Source of the DNA: an uncultured Aquimarina sp.
Lineage (GTDB): Bacteria; Bacteroidota; Bacteroidia; Flavobacteriales; Flavobacteriaceae
Length of the DNA: 64,000 nucleotides
NCBI GenBank assembly: GCA_947496705.1
Contig: CANMDW010000005.1
Coordinates: forward strand, 62,001-126,000
Direction: 5' to 3'
In this document: positions 47,218 to 56,900 of the stretch, piece after piece
Layout: each line of letters starts with the position of its first letter
How positions within the stretch are numbered: the stretch's first letter is position 1
Position numbers and translations under genes: made by a program
Notes under the pieces: generated by a model
The model's input: the letters and a program-made list of their open reading frames with translations, nothing else
The model's database searches: none
Told to the model about the DNA's origin: nothing

Positions 47218-47308
47218 ACTTCACTACAGAAGCTATAGATTATATCGTTACCAATAAAAATTCTGAGATCGAGCATATGAAAGACCGGTTTTTCTTGTTT
47301 AGAGGATA
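47218..47308 (+). repeat. 91-bp direct repeat, right copy (orphan permease 3' end)
   Basis: Exact copy of 46311-46401 lying upstream of the antitoxin gene. It retains an in-frame stop (TAG instead of TAA). The flanking gap 47109-47409 has no other gene. Confidence 0.95.
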
Positions 47309-47362
47309 GTCAAAAAGTACGAAGTAAAAGTTGCGAAATACAAAGTAAGCTTTCAGTGTATA

Positions 47363-47392
47363 TTGAAGTGATTTAATAAAAATGTATCTTTA
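47363..47392 (+). promoter_or_regulatory. Candidate promoter for the gene at 47410
   Basis: TTG, 19 bases, TATCTTTA: one mismatch from the Bacteroidetes TTG/TAnnTTTG pattern, ending 17 bp before the start codon. Confidence 0.55.
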
Positions 47393-47409
47393 TAAAGTGA
47401 TTCAACTTT

Positions 47410-48033
47410 ATGGAAAAGATCATATGTATATTCATTGTATTACTCTATACTGGCATTCCTGCCCAGGAAAAATCTGTGCGTTTAGTTGAAGAAAAACAAA
47501 AGAAACGTACGATCATCTATGTACAGAACGATACCGATACCGATAAAAGTGTATTCTTAAAAGTAAATCCTGTGGGATATCGCAAAAGTGCACAACGCCC
47601 AATTATCAAAAATATTCCGGCAAAAAGTAAAGTGCAAATGATGATCCTAATCCCCCTTACCGATGTAGAATCGAATTACACCTATGATCTTATCATTAAT
47701 CAAGAACTTGAGACTATTGATGTAGACCGAAGTAAAAGCCCAAAAAAAGAAGCTGGGGTCGCTTCTATCCTAAAGGCCGAAAATATCATCTTTACCAAAA
47801 AGGATTGTGAAAAATGTATTATTCTGATCTCAAAACTAAAAGCGAAGCACATCAAGTTCAGAGAAGTGAATATTGATACCAAAAACCGCTACCGGGAGTA
47901 TTTATGGGAGTTACTGGAGCAGGACAACTATGATAAAAATACGGTTGGTGTGCCGCTTGGTGTAATTAAAGGCAAATTATATTATCCTATTGATGATTTG
48001 GAGGGGTTTGTAGAACATGTGCAGAATTTATGA
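47410..48033 (+). CDS. Exported protein with C-terminal glutaredoxin-like domain
   Basis: A 207-residue protein with a short signal peptide (ending GIPAQ), a beta-rich region of unknown function (about 20-115, with RTIIYVQNDTDTDKSVFLKV) and a glutaredoxin-like domain (about 125-207). The latter has IIFTKKDCEKC (CxxC), FREVNIDT and a GVPLGVIKG cis-Pro region. It is probably a periplasmic thiol-disulfide protein. Array 3 starts within about 35 bp of its stop. Confidence 0.78.
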   Translation: MEKIICIFIVLLYTGIPAQEKSVRLVEEKQKKRTIIYVQNDTDTDKSVFLKVNPVGYRKSAQRPIIKNIPAKSKVQMMILIPLTDVESNYTYDLIINQELETIDVDRSKSPKKEAGVASILKAENIIFTKKDCEKCIILISKLKAKHIKFREVNIDTKNRYREYLWELLEQDNYDKNTVGVPLGVIKGKLYYPIDDLEGFVEHVQNL

Positions 48034-48068
48034 ATAAGGATAAACCAAGTCCTTTTCAGCCATTTTTC

Positions 48069-48443
48069 TTAGCATTTTTATTCCTTCTCCACCATAAAAA
48101 AGTAAAAAATTGACCATCAGTTTTCTTCTCCGCTACAAAAAAGTAAAAAGTTGACCGTCAATTTCCTTCTCTGCCATAAAAAAATACGAAATTGACCGTC
48201 GATTTCCTTCTCCGCCATAAAAAAGTAAAAAGTTGACCGTCAATTTCCTTCTCCGTCACAAAAAAGTACAAAGTTGACCGTCGATTTCCTTCTCCGCCAT
48301 AAAAAAGTACGAAATTGACCGTCAATTTCCTTCTCCGTCACAAAAAAGTACGAAGTTGACCGTCGATTTCCTTCTCGGCCACAAAAAAGAACGAAATTGA
48401 CCGTCAATTTCCTTCCCGGCTATAAAAAAGCAGAAAATTGACG
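48069..48443. repeat. Tandem repeat array 3, 41-bp period, about 9 copies
   Basis: TTGACC or TTGACG starts at 48110, 48151, 48192, 48233, 48274, 48315, 48356, 48397 and 48438, exactly 41 bp each time, with one degenerate unit from 48069. Each unit carries a palindromic core TTGACCGTCAA, a pyrimidine-rich CCTTCTCC block and an A-rich block. The base pair after GTC alternates (CAA, CGA, CAA, CGA...) so there is also an 82-bp higher-order period. The array ends 113 bp before the DUF6261-like gene at 48556. The rest of the gap holds its promoter. Confidence 0.97.
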
Positions 48444-48500
48444 ATAAATTCTAAAGATCTTGAATAGGATCTCTCAAAAGTGCTGCATTTTATTTTGAAA

Positions 48501-48530
48501 TTGAATTCACCGGCATTTTGTTTATATTTG
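48501..48530 (+). promoter_or_regulatory. Promoter of DUF6261-like gene B
   Basis: TTG, 19 bases, TATATTTG: a perfect match to the Bacteroidetes housekeeping promoter, 25 bp before the start codon and 58 bp after the end of array 3. The array is therefore outside the transcript from this promoter. Confidence 0.8.
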
Positions 48531-48555
48531 TTCTCCAACTTAAATAATATATTAT

Positions 48556-49290
48556 ATGAAATTTACAAACACGCTATTTTCAAGATATAGCATTGAAGAG
48601 CATGATGAACTGGGCAGGGCCATTGCCGAAAAACTTACCAACAAACTCAAGAACAACAAGAGAATATCGCAAATTATTGCTGAGCTCAATGAAGGCACTA
48701 AACTCACAGAAAAAGCGATAGGTACCAGTGCAAAAAAAGCTTACACCAAAGAGATCAAAGCTGAAGATGACTTATTCAATAAGTATTTTAAGGGATTTAA
48801 GAATACTGTATATGGATATGCCAATAGCCCAGATGCCAACGAGGCAGAAGCGAGTGAAGTATTGCGCCCCATACTCGAAAAAAATGACGACCAACTCTAT
48901 GATCGGGGTTATATAGAACAGGGGGCAAAATTCAACAGCCTGGTAGCAGATCTAAAAACTCCTGAAGCTACAAAAGCATTGCAAACCCTCAATAAAACAG
49001 ACTGGAAAGAAAAGATGAAAACCAAAATCGATTTGATTAACGGTTTGATCGCAAAACGAGATGATACAGAATCGCAAAAGGACATTCCTACCGATAAGGA
49101 TGCCAAAAACCATCTTAAAGAAATTATTACAGATACTCTGGAAGAATTAAGAACGCTACACCGCCGAAATGTAGTTGAAAATCTGAAGCCTGCCCTTCTA
49201 GAGATTGATGAGGTGATCAAAAAACTCAACGCTATTGCAAGAGCCCGGCAAACGCGTAAGGGGAATAATCATAATGATGAGCAAGAGTGA
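48556..49290 (+). CDS. DUF6261-like protein B (unknown function)
   Basis: A 244-residue helical, cytoplasmic-looking protein. It shares the conserved order with the protein at 17842: EKA near 52, a DDLFNKYFKGFKN block near 72, EAEASEVLRPILEKNDD near 95-111, LVADLKTPEATKALQTL near 127-143, a T.W at 146-148, N...AKR near 160, about 60 helical residues, a basic patch and an Asn/Asp tail (GNNHNDEQE). Identity is low, so this is a distant paralogue, DUF6261-like by recollection only. Its own promoter and 41-bp array 3 lie just upstream. Role unknown. Confidence 0.6.
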   Translation: MKFTNTLFSRYSIEEHDELGRAIAEKLTNKLKNNKRISQIIAELNEGTKLTEKAIGTSAKKAYTKEIKAEDDLFNKYFKGFKNTVYGYANSPDANEAEASEVLRPILEKNDDQLYDRGYIEQGAKFNSLVADLKTPEATKALQTLNKTDWKEKMKTKIDLINGLIAKRDDTESQKDIPTDKDAKNHLKEIITDTLEELRTLHRRNVVENLKPALLEIDEVIKKLNAIARARQTRKGNNHNDEQE

Positions 49291-49486
49291 TGTGACGGCC
49301 TATAAAATGACCCAAAAACCTGTTTTGTTTTAAGCAGTGTATAATGGTCTCTGCTATGGTTTGTTATGGCTCCAAAACATTGGGGTTGTAGGATTATTAT
49401 GCCGAAATCGTGCCATCTAATTTATAAAATATACTTTTGAGGTTATATAAAACCACAATGAATTATAGCCATCTTTAGCAGCAATT

Positions 49487-49870
49487 TTAATTTCCAGTAA
49501 ACACAGTGTTTTTGTCAACAAAACATATGGGATTTCCAAAAGGATCATTCGCATAAAATAGAGTTTCTCCCCAAGGCATTTTTTCAATTTCACCAAGAGA
49601 TTCACAATTGAATACTTTCATACTATTCCTTATCTTTTCTAAATCAACAACTGAAATATAGATATATTGATTTTCGTGAAATTTCCAGTTTCCCTGTTCA
49701 TCTCCATCTGCAATAGGGTCGTAACAAGCCAATATTGTTCCACCTATATTAAAATAATGACGACCCGGGGAAACTCTTGTTCCTTTTTTATTCAGAATGC
49801 TTGAGTAAAATTTCTCTGCTAACTCAATATCACTAACAGGAAAAATTATTCGATAAAGTTTGGGTTCCAT
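49487..49870 (-). CDS. VOC (glyoxalase/dioxygenase superfamily) protein
   Basis: A 127-residue protein with two beta-alpha-beta-beta-beta modules of the VOC fold: YRIIFPVSDIELAEKFYSSIL at the start and IYISVVDLEKIRNSMKVF, then GETLFYANDPFGNPICFVDKN at the end. Metal ligands are not complete, so it may be a binding rather than catalytic member. It is a lone gene with unusual non-coding DNA on both sides, as expected for a horizontally moved cassette gene. Confidence 0.82.
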   Translation of the reverse strand: MEPKLYRIIFPVSDIELAEKFYSSILNKKGTRVSPGRHYFNIGGTILACYDPIADGDEQGNWKFHENQYIYISVVDLEKIRNSMKVFNCESLGEIEKMPWGETLFYANDPFGNPICFVDKNTVFTGN

Positions 49871-49964
49871 ATATTATTTGTTGTATTTGTTGCTAGCTTT
49901 TGTGTATGGTTTGTTACCAACAGAAGGCTCGACAAGCTATATATGATTGCCTGCCGTAATTTTA

Positions 49965-50155
49965 TCATTCTAAAATCATCTTCTCTATTTTTTGACCTAA
50001 TCTACTCTTATTCAATTCATCTAAAGTTAATCCTACAACTTTCCTGTTTACTGGTCCAAGATCAAGGAATATTTCATAATATTTATATCAGCTTGTTTAG
50101 AATTACCAATCCTGGTTACAAAAGGCCTCCCACTGCATATCGGGGTTCTGTAATC
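49965..50155 (-). pseudogene. Possible decayed coding fragment
   Basis: On the minus strand one frame reads RTPICSGRPFVTRIGNSKQ before a stop near 50048. The neighbouring frame then reads RKVVGLTLDELNKSRLGQK to a stop at 49965. The joined text looks protein-like, as if a frameshifted gene remnant. I do not recognise the family. The rest of the gap 49871-50266 holds only the 59-bp repeat. Confidence 0.3.
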
Positions 50156-50183
50156 ATCTATCTATAATCACGCCATCTCTATG

Positions 50184-50242
50184 ACTCTGATGGGATTTAC
50201 ACCCACTGAATTACCACAGCATCGTGGCACACTAACGTTTTG
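50184..50242 (+). repeat. 59-bp dispersed repeat, copy A
   Basis: Begins ACTCTGATGGGATTTACACC and ends GGCACACTAACGTTTTG. It matches 58010-58068 in 54 of 59 positions without gaps. It contains a CCAC...GTGG dyad. It lies 25 bp beyond the stop of the minus-strand gene at 50267. Confidence 0.9.
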
Positions 50243-50266
50243 AATAAGCACCTGTTTTAATGGTGT

Positions 50267-50779
50267 TTATTTTTTGTTATTTTTGGTTTTATAGGAAAAA
50301 TTTACCTCTGCAAAACCCGACCTGCCTCTTGTTATACATTGTTCAGCTTCTTTCCATTCTTCAATCAAATTTTTCCATTCCATTCTAAGGCCTGAGTTTT
50401 GATGATCTAAATACAATTCTAGATAATGAATATGCGGACGTAATTGTTCACGAATAGCGAAAAACCAATCAAAAGATGAAGTACCATGACCAATTCCAGC
50501 ATTATGATCATAATATGCATCTTTAAAAAGGAAAGCCACCATCTTCATTATTTGACTAATTGCGTACGGGGGGATAGAAGGATGAGGATTTACTAGAAAA
50601 TGAATAACGTACTTAGCAAATTCATCAACTGAAGGTGAATATTTATCTAGGAAATCATCATAATGCTCTTCTCCCCATTTTTCTTCCAATTCATAATACT
50701 CTCTAGCATTTATTAACTCACAAATATATTGTGCATCCTCTTTAAAAAACTCATAAAAAACATCATAGCAAGATTCCAT
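50267..50779 (-). CDS. Hypothetical protein
   Basis: A 170-residue acidic cytoplasmic protein without signal peptide. It is helical, with aromatic-rich stretches such as YDVFYEFFKEDAQYICELI and FDWFFAIREQLRPHIHYLELYLD. I do not recognise a family. It is a lone gene, with the 59-bp repeat immediately 3' of it, the same relative position as copy B next to the AlkB-like gene. Confidence 0.65.
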   Translation of the reverse strand: MESCYDVFYEFFKEDAQYICELINAREYYELEEKWGEEHYDDFLDKYSPSVDEFAKYVIHFLVNPHPSIPPYAISQIMKMVAFLFKDAYYDHNAGIGHGTSSFDWFFAIREQLRPHIHYLELYLDHQNSGLRMEWKNLIEEWKEAEQCITRGRSGFAEVNFSYKTKNNKK

Positions 50780-50978
50780 ATTAAGTTTTGCTTTTTTATT
50801 AGTAATCTCTTATTGAATTAAACATAACGTTATAAGTATTTGTCGTAGCAGCATCAAATATTATCCAACCATCGATTAATCTGCTATGACTTGGTATTGT
50901 AGTATGTTTTTATTACTCTTTGCTAGTAATGAAACCATACATTAGATAAAACCACCACATAGTTAAATACATAGTAGT

Positions 50979-53900
50979 CTACTTGATCTTAACTCTCACC
51001 CCTTCAGAATGACTAGAGAACTCGGGAGCATACATGCTTTGTATGGTTGTGATACCATTAGAGAAATCTCCTTTATTATTTACTCTTAGATCATATTCAA
51101 AAACATAGACTCCTTTTGGCAGATAGTCAAAGAAAAAATTGGTAGCAGCATCTTTTGTGCTTTCATAATACCCTAAACCATCTTGCCATTTATATTGAGA
51201 AATCACATTAATAGGCTCTAATCCAGAAGCACGCATATCCTTCATGTGTACAAACTCCATAGCACGATCTGATCTCAGTTCGATACGTACTCGTACCAGA
51301 TCTCCTAATTGTAAATTAGTTTTATCTGTGATCTCGGTGATTTCTTCTCCGGTATCGGTATTCTTTTTTAAGAATAACTTTTTCTTAAGCGATAGTGGTG
51401 TTTTTGCAGGAGTGATCTTGTCTAGATTTTCAAAATACTGCCAGTATAATGCTCCCCAGGCGATACCTTTTCCTTTTTTGGTAATTTTGGCAGTAGCCAT
51501 ATTGGGTTTTACTTCGTTGCCATTCCATGAGGTTTTAAAATACCCTGTACCAGCTTCTACTTTTACATCCTCAATTTTACTTGGATCGATTTTTTGATCA
51601 CCAAGCACGATTTCGACCATATCGGTTACCGATAACCAATCACTTCCTTGCAATAATAATGCATATACAGCATCAGAAGTAGCTTTGGTAGTGTTCCAAC
51701 GGTTTGTTTGCTTGTTTTTAAGCAACCAGATTTTTAGATTGTCTACGATCTCGGTTCGTTTAGGTTCTTTTTCAACTTCAGAAAAGACCTCGATCATAAG
51801 AGATTGTGTTTCGATAGGTGCTTGATACCAATACCAACTTGCAGTGTTCGATTTCCAATACATCCCTAGCTCTTCGCTAATGATACTTTTTTCATCTAAT
51901 GATCTAATGATTTTAGTTGCAGTTGCCCTATCATCATTACGATGTGTTATCAAAGCTAGCATTCCTTGAGCATATAAACCTTGCTTCAACCAGTATTTTT
52001 TAGATTGCCCCAGATAGTAATTCCATGCTTCGTTAGTGTTTTTTGGCCTCTTTATATCGGTAAAGAAACTACGCATGTATAAGTAATGAATCTGGGTATA
52101 ACTCAAATGATTTTCATTAATATTGATCTTGTTTTTCTTGCAATATCTTTTTAACTCTTTATATTCTCTTACGAATTCTTTGTCTAGAAAGCTAATAGCA
52201 TTTTGCAACATATTAGCAGTGTCGTTATCAAATTGGGTAACGCCTATTTTTTTAAGATGCCCAAATCCTGTAGCTATATGTTGTGTGATGAATCTATTTT
52301 CTCGACCACCTTTAAACCAGGGAAAACCACCAGAACCATATTGCATATGCTTTAATTTATTCAATGCAGATTGTAGTTCGGCATTCATCTTATTAAGGTC
52401 AAAAAGCAAGGCAATTCGTTTCTTTTGTTCGGTTTCACTTTGCGCATCACGTAGCCAAGGTGTTTCCTGAATAATTAGAGATTTTAACTCTTGATTTTTT
52501 TCTAGATTGCTTAATAAAGCGTCTGTAGATTTCCATTGATTAAATACTTGCTGAATTCTAGGATTAAAATTAGCAATATGACTTGCCAATGCATTGGCAT
52601 AATACCTGGAAAATGTTTGCTCAGAACACTCATAAGGATACTCCATAAGATAGGGTAGTGCCTGTACGGCATACCAGGCAGGATTAGATGTCATTTCTAA
52701 GGTAAGCTTGTGATGCTTTAAGGTGTTTGATGTGTTATCCTTTAATTTGTTGAGAGTAAATGTCTTTGTTTGATCAGAACGAATCCACATAGGTAATGTT
52801 TCGGTAACTAGCATTCGATTTGAGAGTACCGGAAGTACATTTTGCTCACCATCTGAGAAGTCTCCTGCTTTTGCAACGATTTTATACTGTACGGTTTGCA
52901 CATTATCTGGGATTTGTAACTCCCACGAAACATTGGTATTGCCCTTGGTTTTTACTTCAAAATTCTGGCGCGCATTACTGTTTTGTAGCTCTGTATCAAT
53001 AGTTTTATTGGTTAAAGCATCAAATAGTTGTAATTCAATAATTCCGCTCAGGTCTTTGGTGGCAAGGTTTGATATTTTCGAGCTTAGGATGATCTTATCT
53101 CCTTCTCTTAAAAATCTTGGTGGATTAGGAAGAATCATCAGCTCTTTTTGGGTAACAGTCTCCAAAGCAGTTGTCGCGGCATTTAATTCTTTGGTATGTG
53201 CTAGCAATTGTAATTTCCATCTAGTCAAAGCTTCTGGGGCTGTAAAATTAAAACTCACATTACCCGCTGCATCTGTAGTTAGTTTCGGAAAGAAAAATGC
53301 TGTTTCCTGAAGGTTTTTTCTGATTTTAACTCCTTCTAATGCAGTTTGTTTCTGTTGTGTATTTGCTTTGTTTTCCTTTTCTTCTTGTCCTAAAAATTTG
53401 TCAGCAACTTCATCATCAACATCTTCAGCGTTATATTCTGCACCATCTAGCATCATTTCGTTCATACCCGCTTCCATAGGAGCCATTGGCATTGGGGCAG
53501 TAGATTTCATCTTTATCTTTCTTGACAGGCCACCAGAATTAAAATATTGTGACACAAAGTATAATCCAAACCAACTTAATTGATCATATTCTTGGTGATC
53601 ATAATATGAGTTATACCCAGGAGTATTATGAAGTCGAAAAGCTTTTAATTCAAAACTTTGAGCTGCTTGTCTTTTACTTTGGATGTAATATATTGGGCGA
53701 TTAATAGGGTTAAAAGACCATTGATGAGGCATAAACTGATCTAGCGAGGCATCGTACATGCTTGCAAGAAGTTCTGCACTTACCTTATCTCCTTTTGGTC
53801 CTTTGATCGAAAAACTCCATGTTTCTTCCTGCCCTGGTTTTAATTTATCTCTAAACGTTTTGGTTTCTATACTTAGTTCTGTGGGTTCATAAGGTACCGA

Positions 53901-56900
53901 AATTAAAACTGCGCCGTTTTGATAGCCATTGTAGTTTACAAAACTGTAACTAATAGCAAAACCTCCTAAGTCTTCTTTTGTAACAGGAATTTTTAAGGTT
54001 CTACTGTTTTTAGAGAGTTTAATGAACTGCGTTTCTATAATTTCACGATTTTTTTCGATATCAACGGTGATCGTAATATCTTCTGAAGCAGAACTTAATT
54101 TTACAATTACATCATCACCAATTTCATATTCAGTTTTATTGGTAGTAATTTCGAATAATTGTTGATCACTAATCATAGTGTCATCTTGACTAAATAATGT
54201 AATATACTGTATATCCTTTACTTCTTGGCCAAATCTATCTTTGGTGTTTAACTCTAAAACATATTTCCCGGATTCCCATTTTTCGATAGTACCTAAAGCT
54301 ATTTCTTGGGTTCCTTTACTGTTTTCTTTTGCTTCAGAAGTGTTAAAAGCCTTATCTAATACTAGTTTTCCTTTTTTCCATGTTCGGTAATCGTGTTCAT
54401 CTTCAAAAGCATCATGAGGGAATAATTTTTTGAATTCCTCTTCTTTGAAACCTTCGTAATCAGGAGCTTTCCATGGTCGTAAGCGCATAGGTTTTTTCGG
54501 AGCTTTTAATTTGAACATTTTTAGTGTCCCTTTTGCAGCTATAGGCTCATTATTTAGATTTAAAGTGTTTATGGTAAGTGAGTGATCTTTTTGGGTTTTA
54601 TCAATTTTATCTTTAACCATAATGGCAGCAGTCATTGCATGATACCCTACATTAACAATAGTTGTTGTGCTTCGTGTTTCACCATTTATGTCTGTTACAT
54701 CTGCTGTGATTTCATAATTAAAGATTGGTAAGTTTTCTTTAGAAACGCTTGGGTCTGGAAGTGCAGGGAAATCAATTTTATATGCTCCTGTATCATCTGT
54801 TTTGGTTTCTCCATGAGTAATTTCTTGTGGTTCTGAGCTATATTTAGGGTACCAATAACACCATCTGGGGTATTGTACTTTTCGATGTACACGATATACT
54901 ACTTTGGCTTCAGTTATATTGCTGCCAGCATATGCTGTAGCCATACCAGTAAGTTTGATCGTATCATTTATTTTGTATGTTTCGGTAACTGGATTGAATT
55001 TGGTCTCGAACTTAGGGCGTTTATATTCTTCTACCAAGAAATAAGTACTATGATAATTATTGGTTTGTATAGAGTAATTACCTGTTAATCCAGAAGAAGG
55101 TAATACAAATTCGCCATTAAATGATCCATAATCATTTGTGCTTAACTTTAAAGTTTTTACCTCTTGATTGTTAACATCTCTAAGCGTAACATGAACAAAT
55201 TGATTAGATACAACTTTGTATTCATCCTTATCCTTTCCTTCAGAATACATCATAATGCCTTTAAAGTAAACTATTTGTCCGGGTCTATAAATACTACGAT
55301 CTGTGAATAGAAAAGTTTGGTGTATAACGGTGTTACTATTATTATTAGGTTTATACGATTGATTTAGATAATACCTTTCAAAATATGCTGTATCTTTTTC
55401 ATGTGTTACCGATATGGTAACATCATAATAATATGTGTTTATGATCAAGCTTACTTGACCGTCTTTATCTGTTACTAGTGTTTTGTCTAGCTTTTTTCCG
55501 TAACCACTTTCGCTAGTAGTCTTAAAATGTATTTTGGCATTGGCAACAGGCATACCATTATTACGATCAATTACCTGAAAAATAGATTTCCCTGGAGTAT
55601 TGTTTTCGATGAGCGCAAGATTACTTATTTGCACATCTCCGAAAGAAAACATTGTTTCTTGTGATAAATCTTTAGAAATAGTTGCCAAAATAAGATACAA
55701 TCCTTGATCTAGTTCAGGCAAGAGTACTTCGGTAGTATGGGTTTGATAATCGTGTTCATCATAGATTTCTGATTCCCATGTTTTGCTAGTTTTTAATGTT
55801 TTTAAAAATTTGATTTGCTGATCTGTCTGATATAATCTTCGTAAAGATTTTAATTGTTTTGGGCTAATTATTAACGCCTTAAAATAAAGCCTGTTTAGAT
55901 TCTTATAGGTGACTAATAATCGCCCGGGTGTTTGCAAAGGGATATATTTTTCTGTTTTTATAGCTAATTCAGGATGAAGTATTTGCTCTTTTAATGTTTT
56001 ACACATATTAGCTCCTCTAGAGTCTGGAAACTTTTTAATAGTAGTTTCACATAACTCCAATGCCTCTTTCAATTTCCACCTGTGAGTTTTGTTTTCTTTT
56101 GGTGCGTATGATGCAGCTTGTTGTTGGTATTGATTTACAATTTCATAATCATATAGCGCAGAAACTTTATGGGAGGTAAGCTTTTCTTTTTCAGAAAATA
56201 AAGTTTCGATTAGAACAGCTTGTTTGTCTGTAAATACAGCATTTTCATAAACAAAAAGTAAACGCTCAATATTTACTTCTACTAGAGCATCTGGTTCTTT
56301 ATCTTTAGAATGAAATTTAATAAGATTTTGATATAGTTTTAATGCATTAGCTTGTAGTGATAATGAATCTTTAGGTTCTATTTTTAGTGCTGAAAATAAA
56401 GTGTGCTCTTTTAAATAGTTAACATTATCAATTGTAAATGCGTATGATGGTTTTGTAATGTTAGTTTCCGAAGTTTTATAAAATTTTAGAGCATTATGTA
56501 CTAAGAAATCATATAGCGTAGGGCGATATTTTTTAGAATCTGTAGCAGTGATTAATATATCATCAAATTTTGACAAATCTGTTTGCTGTGCCAGAACACC
56601 ATTTTCTAGTGATTTTTGATAATATATATGAATTTCTGTAAACAAAGTTTCGAGATCCCATGTTCTAAAATCTTCTGTGTCTACCTTTTCTGAAGTTTGA
56701 GTTCGGTTATAAAATTTCCATCTGTATTCCTGAAAATACTGCCAGTACATATTTGCAAGAATACTTTCTAAAATATTTCTCTTTGGAAATTTACTTTGAT
56801 CAATCTCAGCTTTTAAGTCTTTTATAATAGTCAGCTGGGCATTTTCCTCGAGAATGAGCATGTATTTTGCCTTGTGTAGCAAAGCTTTTATGACCTGATT

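Noticed and set aside
47109..47276. N-terminal extension of the antitoxin frame upstream of 47108
   Set aside because: The extension reads through the 91-bp repeat, which is antisense of the permease end, and an ATG at 47108 gives a normal antitoxin length.
48069..48443. Array 3 as a CRISPR locus or plasmid-type iteron origin
   Set aside because: No spacers or cas genes. Iterons would be possible, but no replication initiator is nearby and units are longer than usual iterons.
50184..50242. 59-bp repeat as a tRNA or riboswitch
   Set aside because: No cloverleaf or known riboswitch core fits; it lies 3' of a gene rather than 5'.
52123..53583. Several plus-strand frames of 60-125 codons inside the macroglobulin gene
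   Set aside because: Shadows of a complete 2036-codon gene on the other strand, with no start context or recognised domains.
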